This document shows positions 13,894-21,868 of a stretch of DNA of 64,000 nt, piece by piece. The DNA lies in the NCBI GenBank assembly GCA_041908585.1, contig JAYRFB010000199.1, positions 1-64,000 of the forward strand, written 5' to 3'. This DNA is from CAINDZ01 sp041908585 (GTDB lineage Bacteria > Krumholzibacteriota > Krumholzibacteriia > LZORAL124-64-63). Under the pieces are notes generated by a model, which had not been told where the DNA came from, did not search any database, and saw nothing but the letters and a program-made list of their open reading frames with translations. Numbering within the stretch: the first letter of the stretch is position 1; each line of letters starts with the position of its first letter. Both the position numbers and the translations under genes were made by a program.

Positions 13894-13907
13894 TTGCGCC
13901 GGCGCAA
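13894..13907. repeat. 14-bp palindrome TTGCGCCGGCGCAA
   Basis: A perfect palindrome lies upstream of the propeller lipoprotein. The core GCGCCGGCGCAA recurs twice just after that gene, at 14948-14959 and 14983-14994. It could be an operator, as it is centred about 34 bases upstream of a possible -10 at 13935. It could also be a dispersed GC-rich motif. Confidence 0.4.
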
Positions 13908-13983
13908 GTCCGGGCGACCTTGCCGGAGTGCGCTTATCATCCTTCGCGGGCGAACGCGCCCCGCGTTCCCGGAGGATGAGCCC

Positions 13984-14928
13984 GTGTCCCGATCACGCCG
14001 ATCCCGGACCGTCGACACCGCCTGCGCGCTGCTGCCGCTGCTGTTGGTGTCCGCCTGCGCCGACGACCCGCAATCCCCGCCCGCGGCCGCGCCGACGCAC
14101 GACCTGGTCTTCGAGGGCGCGCTTGCGGGCGTGCCCGAGCTGCTGCGCCTGGACGCGGTGACCGGCGAGGTCATGCGCGTGCTGCCGCCGGGCACCGTCG
14201 CCATGGACCCGGCGCCGTCGCCTGACGGCGCGCGGATCGCCTTCGTCGTGGCGGACTACGTCGAGGGCACGGGCGACATCTTCGTCTGCGACCGCGACGG
14301 CGGCAATGTGCGGCAGCTGACCGACGACCCCGAGCTGGACGACCAGCCCGCGTGGTCGCCCGACGGCGCGCGGATCGCCTTCCGCAGCTACCGCACGCTG
14401 CGCGAAGGGGACATCTGGGTCATGGACGCCGACGGCGGCAACCCCGTGGACCTGACTCCGGACCCTTTGCCGGGCATCAACGACGAACGCTCGCCATGCT
14501 GGTCGCCGGACGGCGCGCGGATCGCCTACATCAGCACGGCAGGCGGCAACCGTGACGTGTGGACGATGGCCGCCGACGGCTCGGCCCCGCTGCGGCTCGT
14601 GAGCACGATCGACCTCGAGGCCGAGCCGGCCTGGTCGCCCGACGGCTCGGTCATCGCGTACCGGCAAAGCTCGCAGGATGACGGCTCGGACATCTGGCTG
14701 GTGCCGGCGGCCGGCGGCGACGCGACCGGCCTCCTGATGCCCGGCGAGCAGCGATTGCCCGCGTGGTCGCCGGGCGGAACGCGGCTGGTGTTCGTCTCGC
14801 AGGCGACGATCGGCGACCGGCCCGACCTGTGGGAGATGCGCGCGGACGGTGCGGGGGCGCGGTTGCTGGTTGGTGACGCGGTGCCGGGCGGGTGCGTGAA
14901 CCCGGCCTTCCTGCGCCGCGCTGACTGA
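13984..14928 (+). CDS. Lipoprotein with TolB-like beta-propeller
   Basis: From a GTG start at 13984 (GGAGG eight bases upstream) this encodes 314 residues. A short signal peptide ends in a lipobox L-V-S-A-C, followed by A-D-D-P linker residues. The rest consists of six or seven blades, each carrying W-S-P-D-G-A-R-I-A-F followed by D-I-W-x-M-D-A-D-G-G-N, the WD40-like/PD40 repeats of the TolB C-terminal domain. It lacks the TolB N-terminal domain, so it is unlikely to be TolB itself. Such propellers bind proteins or glycans at the envelope. A palindrome TTGCGCCGGCGCAA (13894) and a possible -10 TATCAT (13935-13940) precede it. Confidence 0.82.
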   Translation: MSRSRRSRTVDTACALLPLLLVSACADDPQSPPAAAPTHDLVFEGALAGVPELLRLDAVTGEVMRVLPPGTVAMDPAPSPDGARIAFVVADYVEGTGDIFVCDRDGGNVRQLTDDPELDDQPAWSPDGARIAFRSYRTLREGDIWVMDADGGNPVDLTPDPLPGINDERSPCWSPDGARIAYISTAGGNRDVWTMAADGSAPLRLVSTIDLEAEPAWSPDGSVIAYRQSSQDDGSDIWLVPAAGGDATGLLMPGEQRLPAWSPGGTRLVFVSQATIGDRPDLWEMRADGAGARLLVGDAVPGGCVNPAFLRRAD

Positions 14929-15043
14929 AACCGTCGCGGGCAGCAGCGCGCCGGCGCAAGCACCGCCCGAGCGGCAGGACCTGCGCCGGCGCAACCCGGA
15001 CGCAACTTGGACGCGGGAGTTGCGGGTGCTCCCGGCCTTTCGC

Positions 15044-15430
15044 CTACTTCTTCTTCCCGCAGGTCGCCTTGCTCGGGCAGGCGCCGCAGGCGCTGTGGTC
15101 GGCGGCCTTGCCGTCCGCGGGGGCCACGCCCTCGAGCTTCGCCTCGGGGGCGACCTTGGCGACGGCCTCCGTCAGCTTCCCGGGGTCGGTCTTGCCGGGC
15201 GTGAAGGTCACCAGGAACTTGCCGGCGGCCGCGTCGGCCTTCGCCGCGACGACGCCCTTGACCTTGGACAGGGCGACGGTCAGGTCCTTGACGACGGCCT
15301 CGTCACCCAGGTTCGGCACGGCGAATGTCGCCACCTCGGGCGCCTTGTCCTCGGCCAGGGCGGGCAGGGCGAAGGCCAGCAGCAGCAGGGCGGCCAGCGC
15401 GGCGGTCAGGGCTTGCTTGCGGTTGCGCAT
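15044..15430 (-). CDS. Exported HMA-like protein with Cys-rich tail
   Basis: The 128-residue product has a signal peptide (hydrophobic core L-L-L-L-A-F-A-L-P-A-L-A) followed by a 70-residue domain with the pattern of a heavy-metal-associated ferredoxin-like fold (V-A-T-F-A-V-P-N-L, V-V-K-D-L-T-V-A-L-S-K-V-K-G-V). The canonical M-x-C-x-x-C loop is replaced by P-N-L-G-D-E-A. Cysteines are instead at the extreme C-terminus (C-G-A-C-P-S-K-A-T-C-G-K-K-K, with a nearby His). ATG at 15430 follows CGAGGAG. It is third in an operon with a related single-Cys HMA protein (26-base gap) and a membrane polyferredoxin. A metal or redox carrier role in the periplasm is inferred. Confidence 0.72.
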   Translation of the reverse strand: MRNRKQALTAALAALLLLAFALPALAEDKAPEVATFAVPNLGDEAVVKDLTVALSKVKGVVAAKADAAAGKFLVTFTPGKTDPGKLTEAVAKVAPEAKLEGVAPADGKAADHSACGACPSKATCGKKK

Positions 15431-15456
15431 CGACGACTCCTCGGTTCGGGGTTGGG

Positions 15457-15876
15457 TCACTCTTCCTCTGCGGACGCGATCTTCACGCCATCCATCTCGA
15501 CGACCTCGTAGAGGCCGAACAGGTACTCGCCGGTCGCGGGCTCGTGCACGGGCGCCTCGAGGGCCTCGCGCAGCGTTGCTGCGTCGACCAGCGTCGGGTC
15601 GAACGTGATCTCCAGGCGCGCGCGCGACGCGAACGCCTCCAGGCGCCTGACGCCGGCCAGCCCGTCGAGCTGCCGCGCGGCGCGCTCGGCGGTGTCGACG
15701 CACTTGACGCCCTTGACCACCAGCACCGACGTGCGCAGCGCTGCCGCACCGTCCGGCGCGCCCGCCGCCGCGTACTCCCGCACCAGGCTCGGCGCCACCA
15801 GCAGCCTGGAGCCGGCCACGCCGCCGGCCGAGAATACGACGACCAGCAGCGGGATGACCCAGGCCGGCGCCCTCAT
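15457..15876 (-). CDS. Membrane-anchored HMA-like protein
   Basis: The product has 139 residues. It has an N-terminal membrane anchor (W-V-I-P-L-L-V-V-V-F-S-A-G-G-V-A), then a ferredoxin-like alpha/beta domain resembling HMA proteins. T-S-V-L-V-V-K-G-V-K-C-V-D-T-A occupies the metal-loop position but has only one Cys, followed by A-R-L-E-I-T-F-D-P as the third strand. The ATG overlaps the stop of the upstream polyferredoxin gene by four bases (ATGA), and GGAGG is at correct spacing, so the two are translationally coupled. It probably faces the periplasm. A thiol/metal relay with its two neighbours is a reasonable inference but not demonstrated. Confidence 0.72.
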   Translation of the reverse strand: MRAPAWVIPLLVVVFSAGGVAGSRLLVAPSLVREYAAAGAPDGAAALRTSVLVVKGVKCVDTAERAARQLDGLAGVRRLEAFASRARLEITFDPTLVDAATLREALEAPVHEPATGEYLFGLYEVVEMDGVKIASAEEE

Positions 15877-16694
15877 GTCCGGGCCTCCGCGCGGGCACAG
15901 TCGGACCCAACGCGCGGCAGGGCCAGCTCCAGCGCCTGGGGCGACGGGCAGGCGGCCGTGCACTCGAGGCACAGCGTGCACTCGCCCGAGCGCACCTCGT
16001 CCACGTTGGATACCTGCAGCGCCTGCGGGCAGGCGCGGTCGCAGGCGCCGCAGCCGGTGCAGTGGCGCGGGCTGCGGGCCAGCCTCAGCGCGCCCGCGCG
16101 CGACAGCGGCCACATCACGATGCCGAGGGGGCACAGGTACTTGCACCAGGCCAGCGGCAGGGCCAGGCCCAGCAGCAGCAGGCCGCCCAGCACGGCGTAG
16201 CTCCAGGGCTGCACGTCGTGCCCGTGGGCGCTGAACAGGATGTAGTAGGGGTCGTAGCCGCGGAAGACGAGCTCGCCCGTCTTCCAGGTGGCCGCGAGGA
16301 CCAGGGCCAGCACCGCCAGGCGCAGGCCGACCTTGAGGCCGCGATCGACACGCGCGGGCAGGTGCCACGGACCGGCGAAGTCGCGGCGGCCGGACAGGCG
16401 CCGGGCCAGCTTCGCCTCCCACTCGAGCACCGCGCCCACCGGGCACACCCAGCCGCAGAACGCCTTGCGCGCGACCAGCGTGAGCGCGACCAGGGCCGCG
16501 AAGAGCGCCAGGTTCGTCTCGCCCGCGGCGCAGGAGAACTGGCGCCGGGTGAAGAAGCTGTACGCGGTCTCGAGGCCGCCGAAGGGGCAGTACGTCTCGA
16601 CGGAGACCAGCGAGCGGCCCAGCGCGAAGCGCACGCCGGCGGTGATCGCGGCGATCACGACGGCGAGCTGGAAGATCAGGCGCAGGCGCGGCAC
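15873..16694 (-). CDS. NapH/CcoG-type membrane polyferredoxin
   Basis: From a GTG at 16694 the protein has 273 residues with about five membrane helices. It has the NapH/MauN/RdxA-type motifs Y-C-P-F-G-G-L-E, F-C-G-W-V-C-P-V-G and W-C-K-Y-L-C-P-L-G at helix ends, then two [4Fe-4S] motifs, C-T-G-C-G-A-C-D-R-A-C-P and C-T-L-C-L-E-C-T-A-A-C-P. The family passes electrons from the quinol pool across the inner membrane to periplasmic or chaperone partners. An in-frame ATG at 16763 is rejected because the promoter -10 lies downstream of it. The gene is the first of three, coupled to two HMA-like proteins, unlike the nap or cco contexts. This suggests a metal-handling or sulfur redox role. Confidence 0.85.
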   Translation of the reverse strand: MPRLRLIFQLAVVIAAITAGVRFALGRSLVSVETYCPFGGLETAYSFFTRRQFSCAAGETNLALFAALVALTLVARKAFCGWVCPVGAVLEWEAKLARRLSGRRDFAGPWHLPARVDRGLKVGLRLAVLALVLAATWKTGELVFRGYDPYYILFSAHGHDVQPWSYAVLGGLLLLGLALPLAWCKYLCPLGIVMWPLSRAGALRLARSPRHCTGCGACDRACPQALQVSNVDEVRSGECTLCLECTAACPSPQALELALPRVGSDCARAEART

Positions 16695-16744
16695 GTGGTG
16701 GTTCCCCCGGAGCGGGGGACCGGGCAGGCCCTCACCGCCGGGCG

Positions 16745-16773
16745 ATAATACCACCCCGATCATGAATGGTCAA
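16745..16773 (-). promoter_or_regulatory. Near-consensus sigma70 promoter of the polyferredoxin operon
   Basis: On the minus strand TTGACC (16768-16773), a 17-base spacer and TATTAT (16745-16750). Transcription would start near 16738, giving a leader of about 44 bases to the GTG at 16694. The leader carries CCCCCG-ctc-CGGGGG, whose 3' arm overlaps the GGGGGA ribosome-binding site. Confidence 0.8.
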
Positions 16774-16790
16774 AATCAGGCGTGGCAGCC

Positions 16791-18533
16791 TCAGTAGCCC
16801 GCCACGCCCCCGTCGAACGACCGCGAGTCGGCCGCTCCCTGCCGCCAGCCCGTCTCGCGGTCGACGGTGATCGCCATGACGATGCCCTGCGGCAGGCGCC
16901 GCTTCACCGCGTGGCCCAGCGCCGCGTACTCGCGCCGCACCTCGGGTGGGAAGCCGTGCGCCTCGAACTGCGTCACGTCCGGCAGCCACTGGTGGTGGAT
17001 GCGGGGCGCCTCCACGGCCTCGCGCACGTCCATCCCGAAATCGATGACATTGAGCACCACCTGCAGCACCGAGTTGATGATGGTGCGGCCGCCGGGGCTG
17101 CCGACGACCAGCACCGGCACGCCGCCGCGCGCGACGACCACCGGCGTCATGCTCGAGAGCATGCGCGCGCCGGGGCGGACCAGGTTGGGCGGCGTGCCGA
17201 CGCCGCCGCGGCGGTCGGTGCGGCCGGGAATCGCGTTGAAGTCGCCCATCTCGTTGTTGAGCAGGAAGCCGGTGCCGGGTGCCATCAGCGTCGAGCCGTA
17301 CGATTCCTCCAGGGTATAGGTCAGCGAGACGGCGCCGCCGGCGGCGTCGACAACGGAGAGATGGGTGGTCTGTTCGCTCTCGCCGGCCAGCCAGGCGCCG
17401 GCGAACGCGCTGCTGTCGCTGGGCGAGGCGCGATCGGGCGCGATGGTGGCGCGCAGCAGAGCCGCGCGCTCCTTCGACAGCAGCCTCGCCAGCGGCAGGC
17501 CGGGATTCGCCTCCGGGTCGCCCAGGTGGCGGGCGCGGTCGGCGTAGGCGCGGCGCATCGCCTCGGTCAGCAGGTGCAGGTACGCCGGCGAGTTGTGGCC
17601 GAGCGCCTGCAGGTCGTCGCCCTCCAGCAGGTTGAGCATGGCGATGAGCGCCACGCCGCCTGACGACGGCGGTCCCATCGAGACGACGTCACAGCCGCGG
17701 TAGGTGCCGCGCACCGGCTCGCGCTCGATCGCACGATAGGCAGCCAGGTCGGACTCGGTGACCAGCCCGCCGTGCGCGCGCATGAACGCCGCCAGCAGGC
17801 GCGCCGTCTCGCCCTCGTAGAAGCCCGCGGCTCCACGGTCGCGGATGCGCAACAGCGTCGCCGCCAGGTCGGGCTGGCGCAGCGTCTCGCCCGGGCGCAG
17901 GGGGCGGCGGCCGTCGGCCAGGAAGGCCGCGCGCGTGGCCGCGTGCAACGTGTCGGTTGTGGTCGCCAGCCAGTCGCACCAGTCGCGCATGCCCTGGGAG
18001 AAGGTGAAGCCGTCCTGCGCCAGCTCGATCGCCGGTTGCACCAGCTCGGCCCAGGGCCGCGTGCCGTGTCGCTGGTGCGCCAGCCACAGGCCGGCCACGG
18101 TGCCGGGCACGCCCACCGAGAGCGGCCCGCGATGGTTGCTGGTGTCGCGCACCGCGCCATGCTCGTCCAGGAACATGCGCTCGTGCGCGGCGGCGGGCGC
18201 CGTCTCGCGGAAGTCGTAGCTCGTGGCGCGGCTCTGGGCGTCGTGGTAGAGGAGGAAGCCGCCGCCGCCCAGGTTGCCGGCCTGAGGGTAGACGACCGCC
18301 AGCGCGAACGCGGTGGCGATGGCGGCATCGACCGCGTTGCCGCCGTCGCGCAGGATCCGCGCGCCGACGTCGGCCGCCAGGTGGTGGTCGCAGGCGACCA
18401 GGCCGTGGCGGGCCGCGACCGGCGGCGTGCCTGCGTGTGCCGTGGCGGGCAGGCACGCCGCCAGCGCGGCGGCCAGCGCGAGCGCGGTCGCGATTCGGGC
18501 AGGGCGGCAGCGGGACGCTGGGGGCGTTCGCAT
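16791..18533 (-). CDS. ggt: Gamma-glutamyltransferase
   Basis: The 580-residue proenzyme has an N-terminal signal peptide (about 30 residues, ending A-T-A-H-A). The large subunit contains the expected A-I-A-T-A-F-A-L-A-V-V-Y-P-Q-A-G-N-L-G-G-G-G-F and S-V-G-V-P-G-T-V-A-G-L. The autocleavage/nucleophile site is T389 in E-Q-T-T-H-L-S-V-V-D, which starts the small subunit. G-S-P-G-G-R-T-I-I-N is the conserved oxyanion region. It hydrolyses or transfers the gamma-glutamyl group of glutathione and related peptides in the periplasm. ATG at 18533 follows an AAAGG site; a longer in-frame start would bury the signal peptide. It stands alone, divergent from a CPBP protease gene. Confidence 0.93.
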   Translation of the reverse strand: MRTPPASRCRPARIATALALAAALAACLPATAHAGTPPVAARHGLVACDHHLAADVGARILRDGGNAVDAAIATAFALAVVYPQAGNLGGGGFLLYHDAQSRATSYDFRETAPAAAHERMFLDEHGAVRDTSNHRGPLSVGVPGTVAGLWLAHQRHGTRPWAELVQPAIELAQDGFTFSQGMRDWCDWLATTTDTLHAATRAAFLADGRRPLRPGETLRQPDLAATLLRIRDRGAAGFYEGETARLLAAFMRAHGGLVTESDLAAYRAIEREPVRGTYRGCDVVSMGPPSSGGVALIAMLNLLEGDDLQALGHNSPAYLHLLTEAMRRAYADRARHLGDPEANPGLPLARLLSKERAALLRATIAPDRASPSDSSAFAGAWLAGESEQTTHLSVVDAAGGAVSLTYTLEESYGSTLMAPGTGFLLNNEMGDFNAIPGRTDRRGGVGTPPNLVRPGARMLSSMTPVVVARGGVPVLVVGSPGGRTIINSVLQVVLNVIDFGMDVREAVEAPRIHHQWLPDVTQFEAHGFPPEVRREYAALGHAVKRRLPQGIVMAITVDRETGWRQGAADSRSFDGGVAGY

Positions 18534-18730
18534 AGGCTGGCCTTTCGGGCGGCGGTCGGGACGGCGCCGGCGCCGTCGATCCTGATCCGGACCATTCATG
18601 AAGGACCGGCCGCGGCGGGTCAACCGCCCATCTGCGGCGGCGGGCCCGGCTCCGGCACGGCCCCGGCGCCGTAACAGGCTAAAGAAACTCCGATTTGCCG
18701 AGCGGGGCGCGAACGGCGATGCTGCCGCGC

Positions 18731-19396
18731 ATGGACCAACGCTCCCGCCTGCTCGCCGGCCTGGCCGCCCCGCTGCTCGTGGCGTTCGGCCTTGTGGTCC
18801 TGCGCAGCGCGCCCTTCGTGTTCGTGGCCTACCACCTCGGGCTCTGCCTGCTGGTGCCCTCCTGGCTGGCGCGGCGCTCGGGCCGCGGGCTTGGCGAACA
18901 TGCGCGGACCCTCGGCCTCGGACGCCGCGGGTTGCAATCCGGGCTCTTGCTCGGGCTGGCCTCGGCGCTGGTTCCGCCGGTGGCGTTCGCGCTGGCGCCC
19001 TCGCTGTTTCCCGACGCGACGCACCTGCGCGGCACGCTGGCCGCCTGGGGCCTGCCGCCGCAGGCGCCGGCCTTCTTCCTGTTCTTCCTGGCCGTCTTCA
19101 ACGGCCCGGCGGAGGAGCTCTACTGGCGCGGCTGGCTGCTGCGCGAGCCGACTCCCCGCTGGCCGCTGCGCGCGGCGCTGGTGCTGCTGTTCACCTCGTA
19201 CCACGTGCTGACGATCGGGCGGCTGGCGCCGACCGCCGGCGCCGCCGCGCCGCTGACCGTCGTCACGCTGCTGGGCGCGCTCGCCTGGACGTGGATGCGG
19301 GCGCGATGGGAATCGGTGTGGCCGCCGCTCTGTTCGCACGCGGGCGCAACCTGCGGCTACCTGTACGTCTGCGCGCGCCTGCTGGCCGAGGGCTGA
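18731..19396 (+). CDS. CPBP-family intramembrane metalloprotease
   Basis: About 221 residues with six or so hydrophobic helices. The CPBP (Abi/Rce1-like) signature is present: E-E-L-Y-W-R-G-W-L-L (motif 1, EExxxR), F-T-S-Y-H-V-L-T (motif 2, His), and C-S-H-A-G-A-T-C-G-Y (motif 3, His). These residues form the metal site of glutamate-type intramembrane proteases. The substrate is unknown. Possible roles include bacteriocin self-immunity or processing of membrane proteins. ATG codons at 18695, 18719 and 18731 are all in frame and none has a good Shine-Dalgarno; I chose the one nearest the first helix. Confidence 0.82.
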   Translation: MDQRSRLLAGLAAPLLVAFGLVVLRSAPFVFVAYHLGLCLLVPSWLARRSGRGLGEHARTLGLGRRGLQSGLLLGLASALVPPVAFALAPSLFPDATHLRGTLAAWGLPPQAPAFFLFFLAVFNGPAEELYWRGWLLREPTPRWPLRAALVLLFTSYHVLTIGRLAPTAGAAAPLTVVTLLGALAWTWMRARWESVWPPLCSHAGATCGYLYVCARLLAEG

Positions 19397-19484
19397 TCGC
19401 GGCGACGCGCGATAATTTCTGGTGCAGGCGCCCGCCGGTGCGCTACCTTGCGCGGGTCCTATCGTGGCCCTATCCGTCCCTGCC

Positions 19485-21005
19485 ATGGAGTCGGTCTTGA
19501 CCTCGACCCGCACGGTCGCCCGCAACACTCTCTACCTCTCGATCGGTCTGTTCAGCGGGCGGATCCTCACGGTCTTCGTCTACCAGAAGATGGCCGGCAT
19601 CCTCGGGCCGGCCGGCGTGGGCATCGCCAACCTGGCGATCGATGTCTCGTCGATCCTCCTGATCGTCGCCAACTACGGGCTCGGCACGCTGATCACGCGC
19701 GAGGTGGCGCGCGACCGCAACCTGACTCTGTCGGTGATGTGGGCGGCGCTCAGGATCCGCCTGGCGCTGGCCATCGGCTGCTTCGCCGCGCTGTATGCCT
19801 ATGCCGCGGCATCCGGCTTCGGCGACCTGCAGCGCCACGCCCTCTACGTGATGGGGCTGGGCATCTTCCTCGAGGCCACGGCCATGGCCTGCGACGCGGT
19901 GCTGCAGGCGCACGATCGCGTCATCTCGCAGATGTGGGGGCAGATCGCCTCGGCCGTCGCCTACTTCGTCCTGGCCTGGTGGTGGCTGGACGCGGGATAC
20001 GGCGTGATGGGGATCATGTGGGCGAACGTGGCCAGCCGCGCCGTCCGCCTGCTCATCATGGCGCCGCTGATGTTCGTCGGCACCGGCCCCTGGCTGCGGA
20101 ACCCGCCGGGCCGCGCGGATTCGGGCGCCACCACGTCCCGCGGCCTGCTGGTGATGGCCTGGCCGATCTTCCTGGCCTCGACCTTCGGCATCCTGCACTT
20201 CAAGATCGACACGCCGCTGGTGCGCTACTTCATGGGCAGCGACGACGCCGTCGGCATCTACACGCAGGGCCACCGCGCGCTGGACTACCTGGCCTACCTG
20301 CCGGGCCTGTTCGCCACCGCGCTGTTCCCGACGCTCATCCGGGCCGCGAAGGACGAGGGCGGGCTCGAGCGCGTCAGCGAGCGCGCCCTTCGTTACCTGC
20401 ACCTGCTGGTGATGCCGCTGACGTTGCTGTTCGCCCTGACCGCCGAGCCGGTGACGATGTGGCTGGTCCAGGGACGCGAGGGCTTCGCCGACTCGGTGAT
20501 CGTCTTCCGCATCGTCGTCTGGGGCATGCCGTTCCTGGCCGCGACGAACGTGCTGAACCGCATGCTGTACACGGCCGGCCGCGAGCGCTCGTTCGTCGTC
20601 ATCGCCGTCGCCACGCTGGCGTTCAACCTCGGGGTGAACTCGCTGGCCATCCCGCGCTGGGGCTACTTCGGGGCCAGCTGGGTGGTCGTGGCCAGCCAGG
20701 CGCTCAGCGCGCTGCTGCACTGGTACTACGTGCGGCGCGCGGGACTCGCGCTGCCGGTCGCGCGATCGCTCGTCAATGCGACGGGGGCGCTGCTCCTGTC
20801 GTGGCTGGCGGGCGCGGGGCTGTCGATGCTGGTCGGTCCGCACTGGGGCACGTCCTGGTGGGCGCTGCCCACGGGGGCGGGCTGGGGACCGACGCTCGTC
20901 GTCATCGCCCTGTGGGCCGTCTGCTACATCCCGTCGCTGTGGGCCGCGCGCGCGGTCACCAGGGCGGACCTGCCCGTGCTGCGGTCGCTGGTTCGCCGCG
21001 GCTGA
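19485..21005 (+). CDS. Polysaccharide/lipid flippase of the MOP superfamily
   Basis: 506 residues forming 12-14 membrane helices in the Wzx/MurJ-like (MOP superfamily) pattern. The N-terminal helix carries N-T-L-Y-L-S-I-G-L-F-S-G-R-I-L-T and the G-P-A-G-V-G-I-A-N-L segment typical of oligosaccharide flippases, and the middle has H-F-K-I-D-T-P-L-V-R-Y-F. It would move an undecaprenyl-linked glycan or lipid intermediate across the inner membrane. No glycosyltransferases or polymerase genes flank it, so the cargo cannot be inferred. The start at 19485 is chosen because helix 1 begins about 18 residues later; no strong ribosome-binding site is visible. Confidence 0.82.
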   Translation: MESVLTSTRTVARNTLYLSIGLFSGRILTVFVYQKMAGILGPAGVGIANLAIDVSSILLIVANYGLGTLITREVARDRNLTLSVMWAALRIRLALAIGCFAALYAYAAASGFGDLQRHALYVMGLGIFLEATAMACDAVLQAHDRVISQMWGQIASAVAYFVLAWWWLDAGYGVMGIMWANVASRAVRLLIMAPLMFVGTGPWLRNPPGRADSGATTSRGLLVMAWPIFLASTFGILHFKIDTPLVRYFMGSDDAVGIYTQGHRALDYLAYLPGLFATALFPTLIRAAKDEGGLERVSERALRYLHLLVMPLTLLFALTAEPVTMWLVQGREGFADSVIVFRIVVWGMPFLAATNVLNRMLYTAGRERSFVVIAVATLAFNLGVNSLAIPRWGYFGASWVVVASQALSALLHWYYVRRAGLALPVARSLVNATGALLLSWLAGAGLSMLVGPHWGTSWWALPTGAGWGPTLVVIALWAVCYIPSLWAARAVTRADLPVLRSLVRRG

Positions 21006-21054
21006 GCCGTCCACCGGCCGGGGTCCACCGCGGCGTGATCCCATGATTTAATTT

Positions 21055-21092
21055 TTGACAGCCCGGGGCGACTTGTTAGATTTGCCTAACAA
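21055..21092 (+). promoter_or_regulatory. Promoter and DtxR-like operator of the iron module
   Basis: TTGACA (21055-21060) with TAGATT (21077-21082, 16-base spacer) forms a promoter. The inverted repeat TTGTTAG-N6-CTAACAA (21073-21092) covers the -10 and ends next to the AAGGAG ribosome-binding site. Its arrangement resembles DtxR/MntR boxes (TTAG-N6-CTAA core). Binding would block transcription of the regulator's own gene, implying autoregulation. Confidence 0.75.
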
Positions 21093-21103
21093 GGAGCGAG
21101 CCC

Positions 21104-21844
21104 ATGGCGGAATTGAGCCAGAATCACCCCCTGACGCCGGCCCTCGAGGACTACCTGGAGTCCATCTACCAGCTGGTCCGCGAGGCGGGATTCGCGCGCG
21201 TGCGGGACATCGCCAAGGCCCGCAACGTGCGGGCCGCCTCGGTCACGCCGGCCATGCGGCGGCTGGATGAGCTCGGCCTGATCCGCTACGAGCGGCGCGA
21301 GTACGTGGTCCTGACCCCGCAGGGCGAGGATGCGGCGCGTCGCGTCTTCGGCCGCCACCAGCTGCTGTCGCGGTTCTTCTCCACCTTCCTGGGCCTGGGC
21401 GACGCCGAGGCCGACGCCAATGCCTGCGCCGTGGAGCACGTCCTGACCCCCGCGGCGATCGACCGGCTGGCGCGCTACTTCGAGTTCGTGGCGCTGTGCC
21501 CGGACGCGGCGGGCCTCGTCCAGAAGTTCCGGGAGTGCTCACTGGTGCAGGGGGAGGCCCCGCCCTGCGCCGCACATTGCCAACTTCAGGGGCTGGCTCC
21601 GGCCGGAAAGGGTGCGCACATGAGCATCGCCGAACTGACGCCCGGACAGAGCGGGCGGATCCGGCACGTCGGCGGCGGCGGCCTGGTGCGTCAACGCCTG
21701 CTGGACATGGGACTGCTGCCGAATGCCGTCGTGGAGATGGCGCGGCGGGCGCCGACGGGCGACCCGCTGTGGATCCGCATGCAGGGTTTCGAGCTGGCGC
21801 TGCGGGCCTCCGAGGCCGCGGTGGTGCAGGTGGAGTCGCTGTGA
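21104..21844 (+). CDS. DtxR/MntR-family regulator fused to a FeoA domain
   Basis: 246 residues. Residues 8-70 are the winged helix (L-E-D-Y-L-E-S-I-Y, then V-R-A-A-S-V-T-P-A-M-R-R-L), 75-143 the dimerisation/metal domain, and 172-246 a FeoA/SH3-like domain (R-Q-R-L-L-D-M-G-L-L-P-N). Predicted metal ligands by alignment from memory are D16 and E19 (as in MntR), H85, C108, E111 and H112. C-x-x-E-H is DtxR-like, so the site mixes Mn- and Fe-type residues. The linker has C132, C145, C155 and C159. It is followed 44 bases later by feoB and preceded by a matching operator. An iron-responsive repressor whose FeoA part may also touch FeoB is inferred. Confidence 0.9.
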   Translation: MAELSQNHPLTPALEDYLESIYQLVREAGFARVRDIAKARNVRAASVTPAMRRLDELGLIRYERREYVVLTPQGEDAARRVFGRHQLLSRFFSTFLGLGDAEADANACAVEHVLTPAAIDRLARYFEFVALCPDAAGLVQKFRECSLVQGEAPPCAAHCQLQGLAPAGKGAHMSIAELTPGQSGRIRHVGGGGLVRQRLLDMGLLPNAVVEMARRAPTGDPLWIRMQGFELALRASEAAVVQVESL

Positions 21845-21868
21845 ACCGGCGCCTTTTTTTTGCGCGTG

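Noticed and set aside
16695..16763. ATG at 16763 as start of the polyferredoxin gene
   Set aside because: The -10 TATTAT at 16745-16750 lies downstream of it, so it would not be transcribed. The GTG at 16694 has a GGGGGA site.
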